From positions 1-41,872 of the forward strand of contig JACPTC010000029.1 in assembly GCA_016192985.1 (NCBI GenBank): a stretch of 41,872 bases of DNA, given 5' to 3'. The stretch comes from Candidatus Woesearchaeota archaeon (GTDB lineage Archaea > Nanobdellota > Nanobdellia > Woesearchaeales > GW2011-AR4). This document shows positions 16,401-26,500 of the stretch, piece after piece. The notes under the pieces are model-generated. The model was not told the DNA's origin. It saw only the letters and a list, made by a program, of their open reading frames with translations, and searched no databases. The position numbers were made by a program, and so were the translations under genes. Positions within the stretch are counted from its first letter, which is position 1; each line of letters starts with the position of its first letter.

Positions 16401-19400
16401 GACAGCTACCTTGACATCTTTGCTCCGGATACAACTGGCGCTTACATCTTCAAAAATAACGGTGATGGAAACTTTTCTTTGGTAACTATTGGCTCTGATA
16501 CAATCGATGAGTACACCGCAGCTGCTGACTACGATGGGGATGATGACCTTGACTTGTTTGCTGTTGACAGCACAGCCCATATCATTTACAGAAACAACGG
16601 CGATGGCACATTTACAAAGACGGACGCCTCAACAATAGGATTGCCAAACAGGACAAGAGGCTCTGGAGAGGATGCTGAAGACTTCCAATGGGGGTTTGGT
16701 GATTATGATAACGATGGAGACTTGGACGTTTTTATAACTTCCACCAGCGCCACAGAGAGAAACTTCTTTGAGAATGATGGCGATGGGACATTTACTGAGA
16801 AAACAATAACAGCCAACCTTCCAACTGATGACGTAGGCACAAATCCTGTTTGGGGTGATTATAACAACGATGGCTATCTTGATTTGCTTGTGGGAGGCAA
16901 AGGCATATTCAAAAACAATAAGGATGGTACATTTAGCGAGGTAACTTCCAATTTGAGCATAACTAAAGTTCCCGATTCCGTACAATTTGCCGACATAGAC
17001 AATGACGGCGACTTGGATATAGCGGGGCAAAATAAAAGCGGCATAGTTTTGATTTATCGAAATGATATCAATGACGCAAACTATTTGAAAATTTTAGTCA
17101 GAGGTTTGGGCAATAAGACATATCATAATTTCACGAATGCAGATGCCATAGGAGCAAAAGTCAGAATTTACAATTCCAGCAGCAGCTTGGTTTGTTTCAG
17201 GGAGATAAGCGCAGGCTCTTCTTATGGGCAAGCTCCAAAAATACAGCATTGCGGATTGAAGTCAGCATTTACATACAATGTAAGCGTAGAATTTCCTTCA
17301 GGCTTGTCAACAAATGCCACAGTAGTTCCATCATCTGCAACCTTGGGCATAGGAGAGACAACCCTTATTCAAACAATTGAGGTTAATGAAAGCGAGGCTG
17401 CTCCAGCAACAATTTTGGTGTTGCCTGCAGCAAGCGATGTGGATTTGGATGGCTTGGACATAACTTTCGTTTGCAATGCAACCGATGACATAGACTTAGC
17501 CAACGTAAGCCTTTACATAAATGACACAGGCATTTTCAAATTGAACCAAACCAAAGTTTTTGATACAAACAGTGACTTGGCAAATTCTTCAAATTTCACT
17601 ATCAACCTTACATCAGGATTGTTTGGATGGAACTGCCTGACTTATGACTCGGCTGGAAATTCAAGATTTGCTAATTTGAACAGGACAATTAGCACAGGCA
17701 CGGACACCTTGAATGTCGATGTTTATGCGGATAGCACAATATACGGAACAAATGAAGTGGCCAGAATAACTGTGAACACCACCAACAGCCAAGCCGGACC
17801 GCTTAATGCCACAACAGCAACAGACATAGTTTTTGGTTCAACAACAACTCCGTGGTGGAACAGTTCTTTCACTTTTAGAAAACCTATATTTTTGCAGCAT
17901 ACATCAAATCACTCAAACATAACGGTGCAAATAAACGTGACAGGTCTAGGAGGCAACATTATTAGTTGCGTTAACGACACCAGAATAGTCAAAAACTATT
18001 CTACAAGCAATTTTTTAATAAACAGCACAATCTTCAGTGGAGACAATTCTACTTATTGCACCATAAGATTTAATGCGGAGATTGACACAAACAATGCAAG
18101 CAATTACCATGTTTATTACAAAAACAATACTGGCTCAAACCCTGGTTTTACCATCAGCCCAAGCCTCTTAGTTAAAACGGTGCAGAAAGGTACAGCCTCA
18201 TTACCCAGCACAGACACATCAATTGCTGTCAATATTACTGAAATCAATACATCAGCCTCTTTGCTGGTTTTCAATTTGAATGAGAACAATGCAGATCCTG
18301 CAAGCGGCCTCATAAGAGGGAACATATCCAACAGCACAACTTTGAGATTTATAAGATCGGGCTCCGGCAATTCTGTTGCAATTCAATGGTATGTCGTTGA
18401 ATTTGAATCTGGCGTAAATGTGCAAAGAGGAACGGCAACTGTTACAGCAACACCTCATGATATTACAATAAGTTCTGTCAACATCAACAAGTCATTCCCT
18501 GTAATTTCATGGAGCAATGGAGGTGCGCGCTATGGCAGCGATGATTTTGCAAGAGCAAATCTGACAAGTCCCACCAATTTAAGGGTCACAAGCGGCGCTG
18601 CATCAATAGACAACTTGGAATGGCAGGTCATTGAGTTCACAAGAGATGTTAGAGTACAAAAAGGCGATGTTAATTTCGCTTCTGGCGATTCAGTAGTTTA
18701 TTCTGGCATAAGTCCAGTAGATATAAATAAATCATTCCTCATAGCCACTTGGACTGCTTCAGGGAATGACATAGACTCGAATATGATAATGGCAGCATTT
18801 GTCAATGCAAGCAACCTTTCCTTTGAAAGAGAAACCACAGGAACTACAATAGGTCTGACATACTATGTTGTTGAATTCAACACATCAATAGTCCAAAGCT
18901 CTACAGTGAATTTTACGGGAACTAACACTTTAAAAAATATAGTAATAAACTCCGTGGACACTTCAAGAAGCATAGCCTTCCTTTCAGGGAGCCAAATGGC
19001 CGGTGGCTCTTCTGACTTTACAGCGGATGACAACATAGGAACGGGCTTTTACACTGCAAATGTAACAAGCGCTACAAATCTAGAATTAAGGAGAGGCACA
19101 GACACAGAAAGCGCTGTTTCAAATGCAACCTATTTTGTAGTGGAGTTTTATAGCGTGAATTCTGTAAAAAGCTCATTGGGAGACGAGCAGAAATTTTTGA
19201 TTAAAAACCTCAATGACACTGAATCTGACGGGATACATTCTATAAATTTCAGCACCCTTGACCAAACTGTTGGACTTTACTCTGTTGTTAGTGTGGCTAC
19301 TAAAACAAGTTATAGTGATGTAAAAGACTTTACCTTCTTCAACATAACTTCTGGTGGGGAAGTACCTGTGGTTACTGTTACATTCCCCGCAAGCGGCTCA

Positions 19401-22400
19401 ACTACAAGCAATGCACAGATAGATTTAAACGCAACTACAAGTAAATCAGCAACCTGCAAATATAGCACAAATCAGCTTTTTGATTATGACACGCAAGGCA
19501 CACTATTTACAACTACAGGGTCAACAATCCATTCAACAAATCTTGGAGCGCTTAGTGAGGGCAGTTACACATATTACATTAAATGCCGTGATAGCATAGG
19601 CAACACAAACGACAACAATAACCAAGGCTCAACAACCTTTACAGTAGATAGGACACCTCCAAGCATCACGCTGAATAGGCCTTCCAATAACTCTAATCAA
19701 ACAAGCGCCACTATAACCTTTTCCTGGACAGCAACAGACAACATCGACACATCAATTGCGTGCAACCTAACTGTCAACGGAGTTGTTGAAGCCTCTGATG
19801 TGCAATCCCAAAGCGGCACCCAAAGAGATTTTGCCATCGCCCTCTCCAATGGCAACTATACTTGGAATGTAACATGTGCAGACAACGCGCCCAACATCAA
19901 TTTCAGCGTCACAAACAGCTTTAGGCTCAATGTTGTGGACTTGATAGTTAGCATACAGACAGTCAATACGAGCTACAAGCAGAACAGGATTGTCAATCTT
20001 TCAAGGGTAAGGGTGGAAGAATCTTCAGATTTAGAAGCAAGCATACAAACAACATCTTTTCCAATTAACACCCACATATATGTTGCGAATGATACAGCGG
20101 AAAAAGCTTATTATGTCGAGACTGGGTGCAATGCGGGCACTGTTCCTCCGTCAGACGGACCTGACCCTACTTGCGGGGGTGCTCATGTCGAGTTTACAGG
20201 TACTGAGTACAATTCAGCATCAGTGAGCGATGATAACAGCGTTTCACTGTCATGCGGAGCAAACGACGAGGATTATCTCCTTTTCAATCTAAGCATTGAT
20301 GAGGATTTGAATTCCATAAATTCCATAAACTGGTCGTTTGAAGGAGCGCTTTCAGCAACAGCAGGCACAACGCTCAAATTTTTTATGTGGAACTACACAT
20401 CCAGTTCTTGGTTTAATTGCACAGGAAATTTGCAGAGCACAACAGACACATTTATCAATTGCATCTACTCAACTAATGTGACAGACTTCATCAATTCAAC
20501 CACCAAATACACAACTTTTTTGGCACAATGCCAAGAAACTTCTGGCAATGCAAGGACTATAACCAATGACTTCACCCAATTCGTTGTTAATTATTACACA
20601 AATAAGACCGATGGAAATTCCTCGTTTATAAATTATACATTTGGAGACAGCTCCAACAGGACGAAGCTCTCTGATATAAACATAAAAATCAATGTGATAG
20701 TGTATAACAATTCTGTTTCTAGCACAAGAGGCAATAATGCAGCGGATTTGCAGGTCCAATTCTACAATGGCACTAACTACACATACTTTGAGAACTGCAA
20801 TCTAAACAGCCTTGGTATGAGCGGCTCCAATATATCGGTGAATTGTTCTGTTACAGTTACCAATAAAACAATCTTGGCTGCATGGGCAAATTCCACAAAC
20901 AGGAAATTCAGGATTAGTGGAATAAATCTTGACCAGGCCAGAGAACTTCAGGACAGCATAAACTGGACTGATGTCTTTATAAGATTGCACACTCCATCAG
21001 AAATAGAGAATGTAGGTCCTGAAAACTTCACCAGAAGGCTTTTGCTTCAGGTATTCAGGAACACTACCGATGGCTTTGTTTCATATGAAGTCGTTTACAA
21101 CGACACTGTTACCATACCTTCCAATACTTCCAGAAACATCAGCGATTTCTGGGACACAAAGGGATTCAATACAGCTAATTCCCCATTAGGCTCTTATATG
21201 GTTTATGCGGCATTGATTGCTTCGGATAATTCTGTGGTGTTGAATGGCGACGATCAGCCATTGAACGACACTTATGTTTTCACTATAGATTACCTCAGGC
21301 TCAACATTACCTCGCCCCAGAACAATTCTGTCCAGGACGCAGCAGGATTTTTCATAAACGTCTCTTTGGAAAACATAACATTCACAAGCGGCGGCAACTG
21401 CAGCTATTCAATCGATGGACAGCCTAATGTAACAATGACAAATTCGTCTTCCATATCATTTTTTAATTTCACAAGCACAGTGGCGGTAGGTGACCATCAA
21501 ATTGTTGTTTTTTGCAATGACTCCTCAGGAGAGTACTCAAGCTCAAATACCCATAATTTTTCAGTTCAGGACCAGACATCACCTTTGGTTGGCTTGGTAT
21601 TCCCATTCAATAACAGCGAAGTTCCAACAGGCGATGTCGGCTTTATTTATAATGTGACAGACTTTACATCAAATATTACTAACTGCACACTCATTCTTGA
21701 CTTCCAGGACAACATAACAAACATAACTGTTGCGAAAAACGTAAATCAGACTTTCAATGTATCGGGGTTGCCAAACGGCCAGCACAGATGGCAGGTGAGA
21801 TGTACAGACAATTCCTCAAATAAGAATATTGGCTTATCCGATGAATTTGTATTTTTGGTTGGTGTAGATTCCTCTCCCCCTGTTGTATCTTTGACAAGCC
21901 CTGCAAACAACACATTCACGCAAAACAACGATGTTATTTTCAAATACACGGCATTTGACGAGCCTGTTGCAGCAAATATCTTGAACTGCACCTTAATCCT
22001 TAATAATCAGGCTAACCAAACCAATACCACAATCTTTACGGGAGCTGGCCAAGTAAACAATTTCACGCTGAATGATATGCCGGTTAGGGACTACAACTGG
22101 AGCGTGAACTGTACAGACAGTTCCCCGAGCAGGAATGTAGGCTCGTCAAAGACATTCAATATTTCCATAGGCCAGGATACAGATTTCCCGACGATTAACC
22201 TTGTTTCACCACTCAATAACATAACAGACACAGATGGAGTTGTCGCGTTCTCGTTTAACGTGTCTGACATTTCCGGAGGGATATCTAATTGCACAATAAT
22301 AATAAACGGGACGATAAACCAAACTGATACAACAATACAGGAAAATGCAGAGCAATCATTTAGTATCTCAGGATTCAATGACGGAATTTATAATTGGCAA

Positions 22401-23495
22401 ATCAACTGCACTGATGATTCGTTCCAGAGAAACTCAAATGGCTCGGAAATCAGAAACTTTACAGTAAATAAGCTTCTTGATATGAAAGTTGAAGTGACAA
22501 CAGATAAGTACTTTTATGAAAAAGGCACGCAGCTAAATGACTCAGCTTTTGTGACTACAACAACAAGGGACAGCCTAAATAGCTTGATTAATGCAACCGT
22601 CACAAGCGATGTAATAAGAGGCAATACAACGCTGAGCTGGTGGAATGCATCGTGGTCGATGAGAAAGCCCATTTTTATCAATGAAACAAGCACTGCTGGC
22701 AGAATAGAGATACCAGTTAGCGTCAATGTTACAGGATTAAATGGAAACATCAGCAACTGCAACAATGAAATCAGGATTGTTTACAATAAATCCCAGATAC
22801 ATGCAGTTGTTCCGAGAAAAATACTGAGCGGCGATGATTCAACGTACTGCTTCATAATGTTTTTGGCAAACACCACTTCCAATTCTGTCAATGACAACAA
22901 CTACCATGTTTATTACAATAACACCAATGCATCACCCCCAGAAGATTTTAACTTCACAGTGCAGGAATATGTTAATGCAACTTTTACTGAAAGCGCTGAA
23001 GGCTTTGTTTATGGAGATGATTTCTATGGAGGGACAAGCAATGCCGCTGAAGAAGACGGGGTGAGGGAGCAAAGCACAAGCTGCCCAGGCCCATCTGCAT
23101 CAAATTTCTGTTTGAATGTGAGCCTTAACACAGTACCAGACACAAGCGGTCCGTGGAGCGGCGGCTGGAATATGACATTTAACATAACTGAGCCAAATGT
23201 TCTTGTTAATATAACCTTTAACTTTAGCCTGATTTTGACAAGATTTACGGAAGTAGGGGAATCTATAAATCTGAGTTATAGAAATTTGACTAGCGGTGCA
23301 GTTGTAACCGCAGCAGTCATTCAGGGAGATGTAGGAAATCCTGCCCCTCTCAATGATTATGTGAATGGAACACTTAATTACACAGTTCTTTTGACAAATT
23401 CTGGACAATACTCCTTCGATGTTGGATGTGTCTTAACCACTGTTGATAGCACAAATGAGGTAGGGGCGTGCTATATCGACAATGAAATGAGGTAG
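10479..23495 (+). CDS. Giant multidomain surface adhesin, N-terminal fragment (4338 aa), truncated by a frameshift
   Basis: A signal peptide (NLVLLAIFLVLF, cleavage near DSSA) is followed by four ~75-aa Ig/MG2-like repeats (10.57-11.94 kb; pattern K-x-x-Y-x-LG-x-x-V, then F-x-P-x-x-x-G-x-Y). Next are an MG2-like domain near 13.0 kb, a glycine-rich beta-helix-like region (14.2-15.06 kb), Ig-like domains and VCBS/FG-GAP repeats (16.0-17.06 kb; FGDYDNDGDLDVFI) with an ASPIC/UnbV-like domain (17.07-17.38 kb). Then come DUF2341-like domains near 17.85 and 22.64 kb, four VVEF repeats (18.15-19.15 kb) and Cys-paired Ig-like repeats (21.58-22.47 kb). N-x-S/T sequons are extremely dense. TTG 10479 is chosen for its GAGGGG site; TTG 10458 is the alternative. 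The premature TAG comes from a 32-bp duplication; without it the frame continues to 31198. Adhesion or host contact is inferred. Confidence 0.9.
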   Translation: MRANVGNLVLLAIFLVLFTTLHLHDSSAVISIKNPSYVVGQNVLIDVNVTSMDNLRLEVASIDSTFIYLGKESQLTFTPKVPEFYSLKLINTSYESTKETIDFAVITPKGSDIFTDKKSYQLGETVFIYVGLEHLTSNYNLSISTERELFYFLGEIQNPLKFVPRSTGNYQINLYGNGSIVQKNFSVESLDPFKAKRAAVKITSPKRTYVLGDKVELRLIFPKNESLQFYITSGNNVYRYFGIPGDVLVFEPKEKGYYTAFIEEAGITLASYAFTVLPKLMLNISTILENVDYSFSLSENAVIQVDFINLLKANRNIVEIALKSSVLEKITAYIEGHHLDSDFVLSIEHVEYDKFKVTILSNKNIQEGIYRLAVVGRYNDKVYKKTALFNWGLTDEQAFFSEISIKKAKLNKSIVVDKSDYKLGELVQIKTNLSNAGIRFDGHIFPLSSENVPELVFAPQATGLYTIEARDGLGNAATQDFYVSDVAAAEPFFNESEMQLQAEIGKPVKWMKTLKFKNAESIASTITSALPFESDNIAITSGASSINNSVELLQNKSIVYFNDSLLPFEEKEYSIEFQTPAPSKSESLDITQKSDDKSVKITSTASVHYSNVSSYVDIAESKPKQVRVIFVVNGSEIDVTKNAEFNVTLIDSNNNGLVDEVRWVVPNLSEQLFKIRVIKAADLNLDTKDSGSSTNNADYILYSDNVLIKTQGNKLQQLINISRKNDIEIRPVSKSIRKIRINDIQLAGDANLSFGLDDVPASKDKAKKWKKIFAIDPKNIVFSNGSVTVNATGTELYKCKDWNFAEQKCYGEWQKIMDILPGTEYTFAMTKDDPGYAESGLASVNTNKSLYHPNEEVKIMVVVLDKDGHLVSDADVVLNITKPNGTFTTLLTNDSTIVETQRGIYTAKYPDTRLEGNYTLFVKATGNNVNNTFSSFFTVKQFYEFEILRDAPLTTDPWRGPFTSSIKITSLTGSTIFDFSEVLPINFTVTDYGGATETISGDKVVLTWNGLSNNSVVSYSARAPFITPELWELGNAYVKYGSQTFTEAKPWFLAVDPANSVNISTPDAGAPGMNLVVQFIGDDFDSTDNVTVNTTDIFIGTKTITDLAGNVVSDNGRVLTTVFFINPSAAAQDVQINISGVSLPQPFKIVVPTRDSGNFTGLSGTFTIGDGKNGTRTSGGTIVLDSLIIPQGVTVNVSRNDPDGISGNGNQGYLPAMIIVDGPVNISGTLVVNGTDGLASDAGVNPANGGNAGPGGGGGGGGGVHDPGGTAGTGGDGFAGGGGGSARSGSGTSGGTGGTGSGSTGTTGSGVNGGEGGPALSDVDTDTGGGGGAGASDSGAGGGGGSGYAFGLGGGGGGSSGGTAGYGGGGGARSGGNGVGGGGGGFGEVGTTGTGDGSAGEGGLLTGNYTLISLMGGSGGGGGNSDSGGATSRRGGGGGGAGGAVLIFATGNITVTGTINSNGGNGGSGVTSQGGGGGGGSGGAIVLQSARVNTSSSNLFALGGSGGAGTSSRNGGGGGDGRVRVDGLREGNTSVEGVRGVYNGSTFVGPSITNVNFSHVAGRANVSSTVEVVILDKSSRTSKFNASVDSNGDFIVEVQHFSGLNYITVIQNVSSGLFSVMSSAAAVTFNAPIPPNVSNLTYPANASVISYIPIPFNFTVHDNQNVTNCTLWTNSTGTWKSNSTIFPTTNESTTWNITVPQPDGIFIWNVQCYDNSTPQQFDWFEHNYTITVDSQAPVVTLDSPANNSLDTDLNVSLKCSASDQVDVRNISIYTNSTGTFLENQSAIFSGSSENSVSYIFNISLSNENVFVWNCLAFGNINTSAFAANNFTVRARIPSESYVDITQLSNVSNRTTGRGTCIEDYNKNGLLDIILLGDDQGSINLFNNTGNNIFKNDSVSLNAGYGAAGRACSFGDFNNDGFTDFVTSSDLILYKNNKNHTLNCTDSENDAACSASVLPVTAFTGKGIQFFDYNKDSYLDIFAPDTTGAYIFKNNGDGNFSLVTIGSDTIDEYTAAADYDGDDDLDLFAVDSTAHIIYRNNGDGTFTKTDASTIGLPNRTRGSGEDAEDFQWGFGDYDNDGDLDVFITSTSATERNFFENDGDGTFTEKTITANLPTDDVGTNPVWGDYNNDGYLDLLVGGKGIFKNNKDGTFSEVTSNLSITKVPDSVQFADIDNDGDLDIAGQNKSGIVLIYRNDINDANYLKILVRGLGNKTYHNFTNADAIGAKVRIYNSSSSLVCFREISAGSSYGQAPKIQHCGLKSAFTYNVSVEFPSGLSTNATVVPSSATLGIGETTLIQTIEVNESEAAPATILVLPAASDVDLDGLDITFVCNATDDIDLANVSLYINDTGIFKLNQTKVFDTNSDLANSSNFTINLTSGLFGWNCLTYDSAGNSRFANLNRTISTGTDTLNVDVYADSTIYGTNEVARITVNTTNSQAGPLNATTATDIVFGSTTTPWWNSSFTFRKPIFLQHTSNHSNITVQINVTGLGGNIISCVNDTRIVKNYSTSNFLINSTIFSGDNSTYCTIRFNAEIDTNNASNYHVYYKNNTGSNPGFTISPSLLVKTVQKGTASLPSTDTSIAVNITEINTSASLLVFNLNENNADPASGLIRGNISNSTTLRFIRSGSGNSVAIQWYVVEFESGVNVQRGTATVTATPHDITISSVNINKSFPVISWSNGGARYGSDDFARANLTSPTNLRVTSGAASIDNLEWQVIEFTRDVRVQKGDVNFASGDSVVYSGISPVDINKSFLIATWTASGNDIDSNMIMAAFVNASNLSFERETTGTTIGLTYYVVEFNTSIVQSSTVNFTGTNTLKNIVINSVDTSRSIAFLSGSQMAGGSSDFTADDNIGTGFYTANVTSATNLELRRGTDTESAVSNATYFVVEFYSVNSVKSSLGDEQKFLIKNLNDTESDGIHSINFSTLDQTVGLYSVVSVATKTSYSDVKDFTFFNITSGGEVPVVTVTFPASGSTTSNAQIDLNATTSKSATCKYSTNQLFDYDTQGTLFTTTGSTIHSTNLGALSEGSYTYYIKCRDSIGNTNDNNNQGSTTFTVDRTPPSITLNRPSNNSNQTSATITFSWTATDNIDTSIACNLTVNGVVEASDVQSQSGTQRDFAIALSNGNYTWNVTCADNAPNINFSVTNSFRLNVVDLIVSIQTVNTSYKQNRIVNLSRVRVEESSDLEASIQTTSFPINTHIYVANDTAEKAYYVETGCNAGTVPPSDGPDPTCGGAHVEFTGTEYNSASVSDDNSVSLSCGANDEDYLLFNLSIDEDLNSINSINWSFEGALSATAGTTLKFFMWNYTSSSWFNCTGNLQSTTDTFINCIYSTNVTDFINSTTKYTTFLAQCQETSGNARTITNDFTQFVVNYYTNKTDGNSSFINYTFGDSSNRTKLSDINIKINVIVYNNSVSSTRGNNAADLQVQFYNGTNYTYFENCNLNSLGMSGSNISVNCSVTVTNKTILAAWANSTNRKFRISGINLDQARELQDSINWTDVFIRLHTPSEIENVGPENFTRRLLLQVFRNTTDGFVSYEVVYNDTVTIPSNTSRNISDFWDTKGFNTANSPLGSYMVYAALIASDNSVVLNGDDQPLNDTYVFTIDYLRLNITSPQNNSVQDAAGFFINVSLENITFTSGGNCSYSIDGQPNVTMTNSSSISFFNFTSTVAVGDHQIVVFCNDSSGEYSSSNTHNFSVQDQTSPLVGLVFPFNNSEVPTGDVGFIYNVTDFTSNITNCTLILDFQDNITNITVAKNVNQTFNVSGLPNGQHRWQVRCTDNSSNKNIGLSDEFVFLVGVDSSPPVVSLTSPANNTFTQNNDVIFKYTAFDEPVAANILNCTLILNNQANQTNTTIFTGAGQVNNFTLNDMPVRDYNWSVNCTDSSPSRNVGSSKTFNISIGQDTDFPTINLVSPLNNITDTDGVVAFSFNVSDISGGISNCTIIINGTINQTDTTIQENAEQSFSISGFNDGIYNWQINCTDDSFQRNSNGSEIRNFTVNKLLDMKVEVTTDKYFYEKGTQLNDSAFVTTTTRDSLNSLINATVTSDVIRGNTTLSWWNASWSMRKPIFINETSTAGRIEIPVSVNVTGLNGNISNCNNEIRIVYNKSQIHAVVPRKILSGDDSTYCFIMFLANTTSNSVNDNNYHVYYNNTNASPPEDFNFTVQEYVNATFTESAEGFVYGDDFYGGTSNAAEEDGVREQSTSCPGPSASNFCLNVSLNTVPDTSGPWSGGWNMTFNITEPNVLVNITFNFSLILTRFTEVGESINLSYRNLTSGAVVTAAVIQGDVGNPAPLNDYVNGTLNYTVLLTNSGQYSFDVGCVLTTVDSTNEVGACYIDNEMR
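14218..15060 (+). other. Glycine-rich beta-helix-like region within the adhesin
   Basis: About 280 residues with runs of up to nine glycines and GGGGGSGG motifs, interleaved with strand-like segments such as GGAVLIFATGNITVTG and GGAIVLQSARVNTSS. Flanking segments (TIVLDSLIIPQGVTVNVS; GPVNISGTLVVNG) look like coils of a right-handed beta-helix. G-rich codons raise local GC well above the rest of the gene. Confidence 0.8.
16000..17380 (+). other. VCBS/FG-GAP repeats followed by an ASPIC/UnbV-like domain
   Basis: At least six calcium-loop repeats of the form D-x-(N/D)-x-D-G-x-x-D, for example FGDFNNDGFTDFV, WGDYNNDGYLDLLVGG and FADIDNDGDLDIAG, suggest a beta-propeller. The following ~100 residues (YLKILVRGLGNK, DAIGAKVRIYN, REISAGSSYG, VEFPSGL) match the ASPIC/UnbV pattern that often follows such repeats. 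Confidence 0.8.
18146..19150 (+). repeat. Four ~80-residue VVEF protein repeats
   Basis: Four consecutive copies end in WYVVEF, WQVIEF, YYVVEF and YFVVEF; most begin with a VQ-(R/K/S)-G-like motif and contain an I-x-x-V-(D/N)-x-x-(K/R)-S core. They are protein-level repeats with diverged DNA. Confidence 0.75.
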
Positions 23496-23516
23496 GGGCG
23501 TGCTATATCGACAATG
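23453..23516 (+). repeat. Exact 32-bp tandem duplication that splits the giant adhesin ORF
   Basis: Bases 23453-23484 are repeated exactly at 23485-23516. Because 32 is not a multiple of 3, the second copy shifts the frame and creates the TAG at 23493-23495. Reading only one copy gives ...VGACYIDN-VRIFVNG..., joining the two long ORFs without a break. Confidence 0.97.
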
Positions 23517-26500
23517 TGAGAATATTTGTTAATGGCTCTGCATCTGGAGTCAGGGCATCTGTCGGTCAAGTGCAAGAGCTCAGAAAAAGAGAGATTAATG
23601 ATACAACCTCAGATGGCACATTTGAGCATATTTTCAATTCAACCAACCACTCAATTGGAGTTTACAGCATTGTATCAGTTGCTAAAAACTCCTTGTACAA
23701 TACCAATTTTAACCATACTGTTTTTGAAATAATCAAAGATGCAACACCCCCATCAGTTAATCTGGTTTCGCCTGGCGACTCTTTTGCAAGCGCATTGAAC
23801 AACCTCACTTTTGTTTATAATGTTAGTGATATTCATTCAAACATCAGCAGTTGTCAACTTATAGTTGATGGGGTAATTGTCCAGACAAACAGCACAATCA
23901 CGGAAAACGCACTGCAAAATTTCACACGAACAGAGATAAGCAACGGCGCACATACATGGCAGATTAATTGCACTGACGGCTTAGGAAACAAAAACGGCTC
24001 ATTGATAAGAAGCTTTGATGTCCAAGTCGATACTTTAGGGCCTTCAATAACGCTTGAAGCACCAGCAAATAATTCAAATGACACGAACGGCCAGCTCGTT
24101 TTTGATTATGTTGTTGTAGATCAGTTTAACGGCATTGCAAACTGCACGCTAATAATAAACGGCACTGATAACCAAAGCATGTTTAATGTCAGCGAATCAG
24201 TCACGAGAACATTCTACTCAAACATCACTGACGGGGTTTACAACTGGAGCGTAAGATGCTTTGACAATTCTTCAAACTTTAATGTAAACACTTCTCTTAT
24301 AAGAAGATTCAATGTTATTGTAGATACATCCCCTCCCATAATCAATCAATCGTTTCCGCTGAATAATTCCCAATTGGTATCTGGAAATATAACTTTCATC
24401 TATAATGTGACCGATTCAATCTCCAACATATCAAATTGCTCAATATTTATTGATGGCGTGCTTAACATCACAAACAAGACAGTGTCAGAGGGAATCAATC
24501 AGGTATTTAATGTAACGGGAATTGGAAACGGCTATCACAATTGGAGCGTGCTGTGCGTGGATGGCTCAGAAAACAATAATTCAGCAATGTCTGCGAATCT
24601 CACATTCTTAATATCTCCAGATAATGAAGGGCCAATTGTAACATTAATCAATCCACCGAATGCCACGGAAGATCCTGATGGCAACATCACACTTACATAT
24701 AATGTTACTGACACAGCTTCTAACATAAAGAACTGCACTTTGTTCATAAACCATACAAGAAACTTGTCAACACTTGATGTACCCGAAGGCCAACAACAGT
24801 CTTTTGACCTGTTCAATGTGCCTGACGGCGTTTATATCTGGCAGGTCAATTGCACAGATACTGCGCTGATAGAGAATACAGGCAATTCGTCAATAAGGTT
24901 CTTTATCATAGGCGCTGACTTAACTCCGCCGACTGTAACTCTAGAAAATCCTGCCAATAATTCTAATGACTCTGACGGCAGGATAGGCTTTAACTATAAT
25001 GTTGTTGATTTTGGCAGCAATATAAAAAATTGTTCCGTTTTAATAAATAATACAATAAACCAGACAAATACTTCTGTTGCGGAATCAGCGACGCAGACCT
25101 TCACAATAAGCAGCTTCAATAACGGCACATTCAGCTGGAAAGTTTCCTGCACTGACAATTCATCACAGCAAAATACAGCAAATTCGTCTTTTAGGCTGCT
25201 TAAAGTTATAAATGATGTTGAAAAACCCACGATTAATTCGATTTTGCCTGCAGATGGGGCGTCAGACAGCGACGGAAATGTTTTATTCTTGTACAATGTA
25301 AGCGACGAGCTGAATGGGATTTCAAGCTGCAGATTATACATAGATAATTCGCTCCAGCAGGAAAATACCTCAGTTACCCAGAATACAAACCAGAGTTTCA
25401 GAGTCAATGGATTGGGAGACGGAACCTACCAATGGTTTGTCAATTGCACTGACAACAGCGATAACCAAAATATTGGCAAATCAGCTGCAAGAACGTTAAC
25501 GGTACAAAACGATGTCACAGGACCCACAGTTACATTGCTCAATCCTCCAGAGCATACTCTTGAAACAAATGGAAGCAGGGAATTCTTTTATAACGTCACA
25601 GATGCAGTTAGTGGCATTGCGTCTTGTGAGATAATCTTTAGTGGAGTTATACAAGATACTGATACTAGTGTATCAAAAGGAATATCTCAAAATTTCTCAC
25701 TGGCAGGCTTAACTGACGGGCAAAAAAATTGGAGCGTTAACTGCACAGATAATTCTGACAATTCAAATGAGGGAGCTTCCTCAATAAGAAACCTTACGGT
25801 GATTTTAGACAGCTCTGCCCCTGTTGTAAATCTTGTAAGCCCGCAAAACAACACGCAAAGCGTTGTCAATAATGTCACTTTTATATTTAATGTCAGTGAC
25901 GCCAATGGAGTGTCTAACTGCAGCATCCAAATAAACGGCACTTTAAATTCCACAATCTATAACGTGTCGAGAGACGTTAATGTCAATTTTACAATCAGCA
26001 ATTTCAGCAATGTAACTATAAATTGGAATATTGACTGTTACGATATATCAGAAGACCGCTTTAGAGGCATATCAGAAAACAGAACACTCATTATAGGAGC
26101 TGATGCTCTCGGACCAACTATAACCTTGCTGAGCCCACCAAACAATATACAAGATCCAGACGGCAATGTCCTATTTGACTACAATGTTACTGATTTTGCC
26201 TCAAATATTTTGAATTGCAGCCTGATAATCAATGGAACAATCAATCAAACCAATACATCTATACAGGAGAGTGTCAAGCAGAATTTTACGATTAACGATA
26301 TGCCGACCGGCATTTATACTTGGAGCGTTAATTGTACGGACAACTCAACCAGCCTTAATACAGGAGCTTCGGAAATTAGAAACCTCACCATAGGCAGAGA
26401 CACTACGCCCCCAACAGTTACTTTGATAAGCCCGTCTAACAATACAGCGTATAATGCTGAATTTGTTGTTTATGAATATTCTGTTTCAGATTTTGCATCA

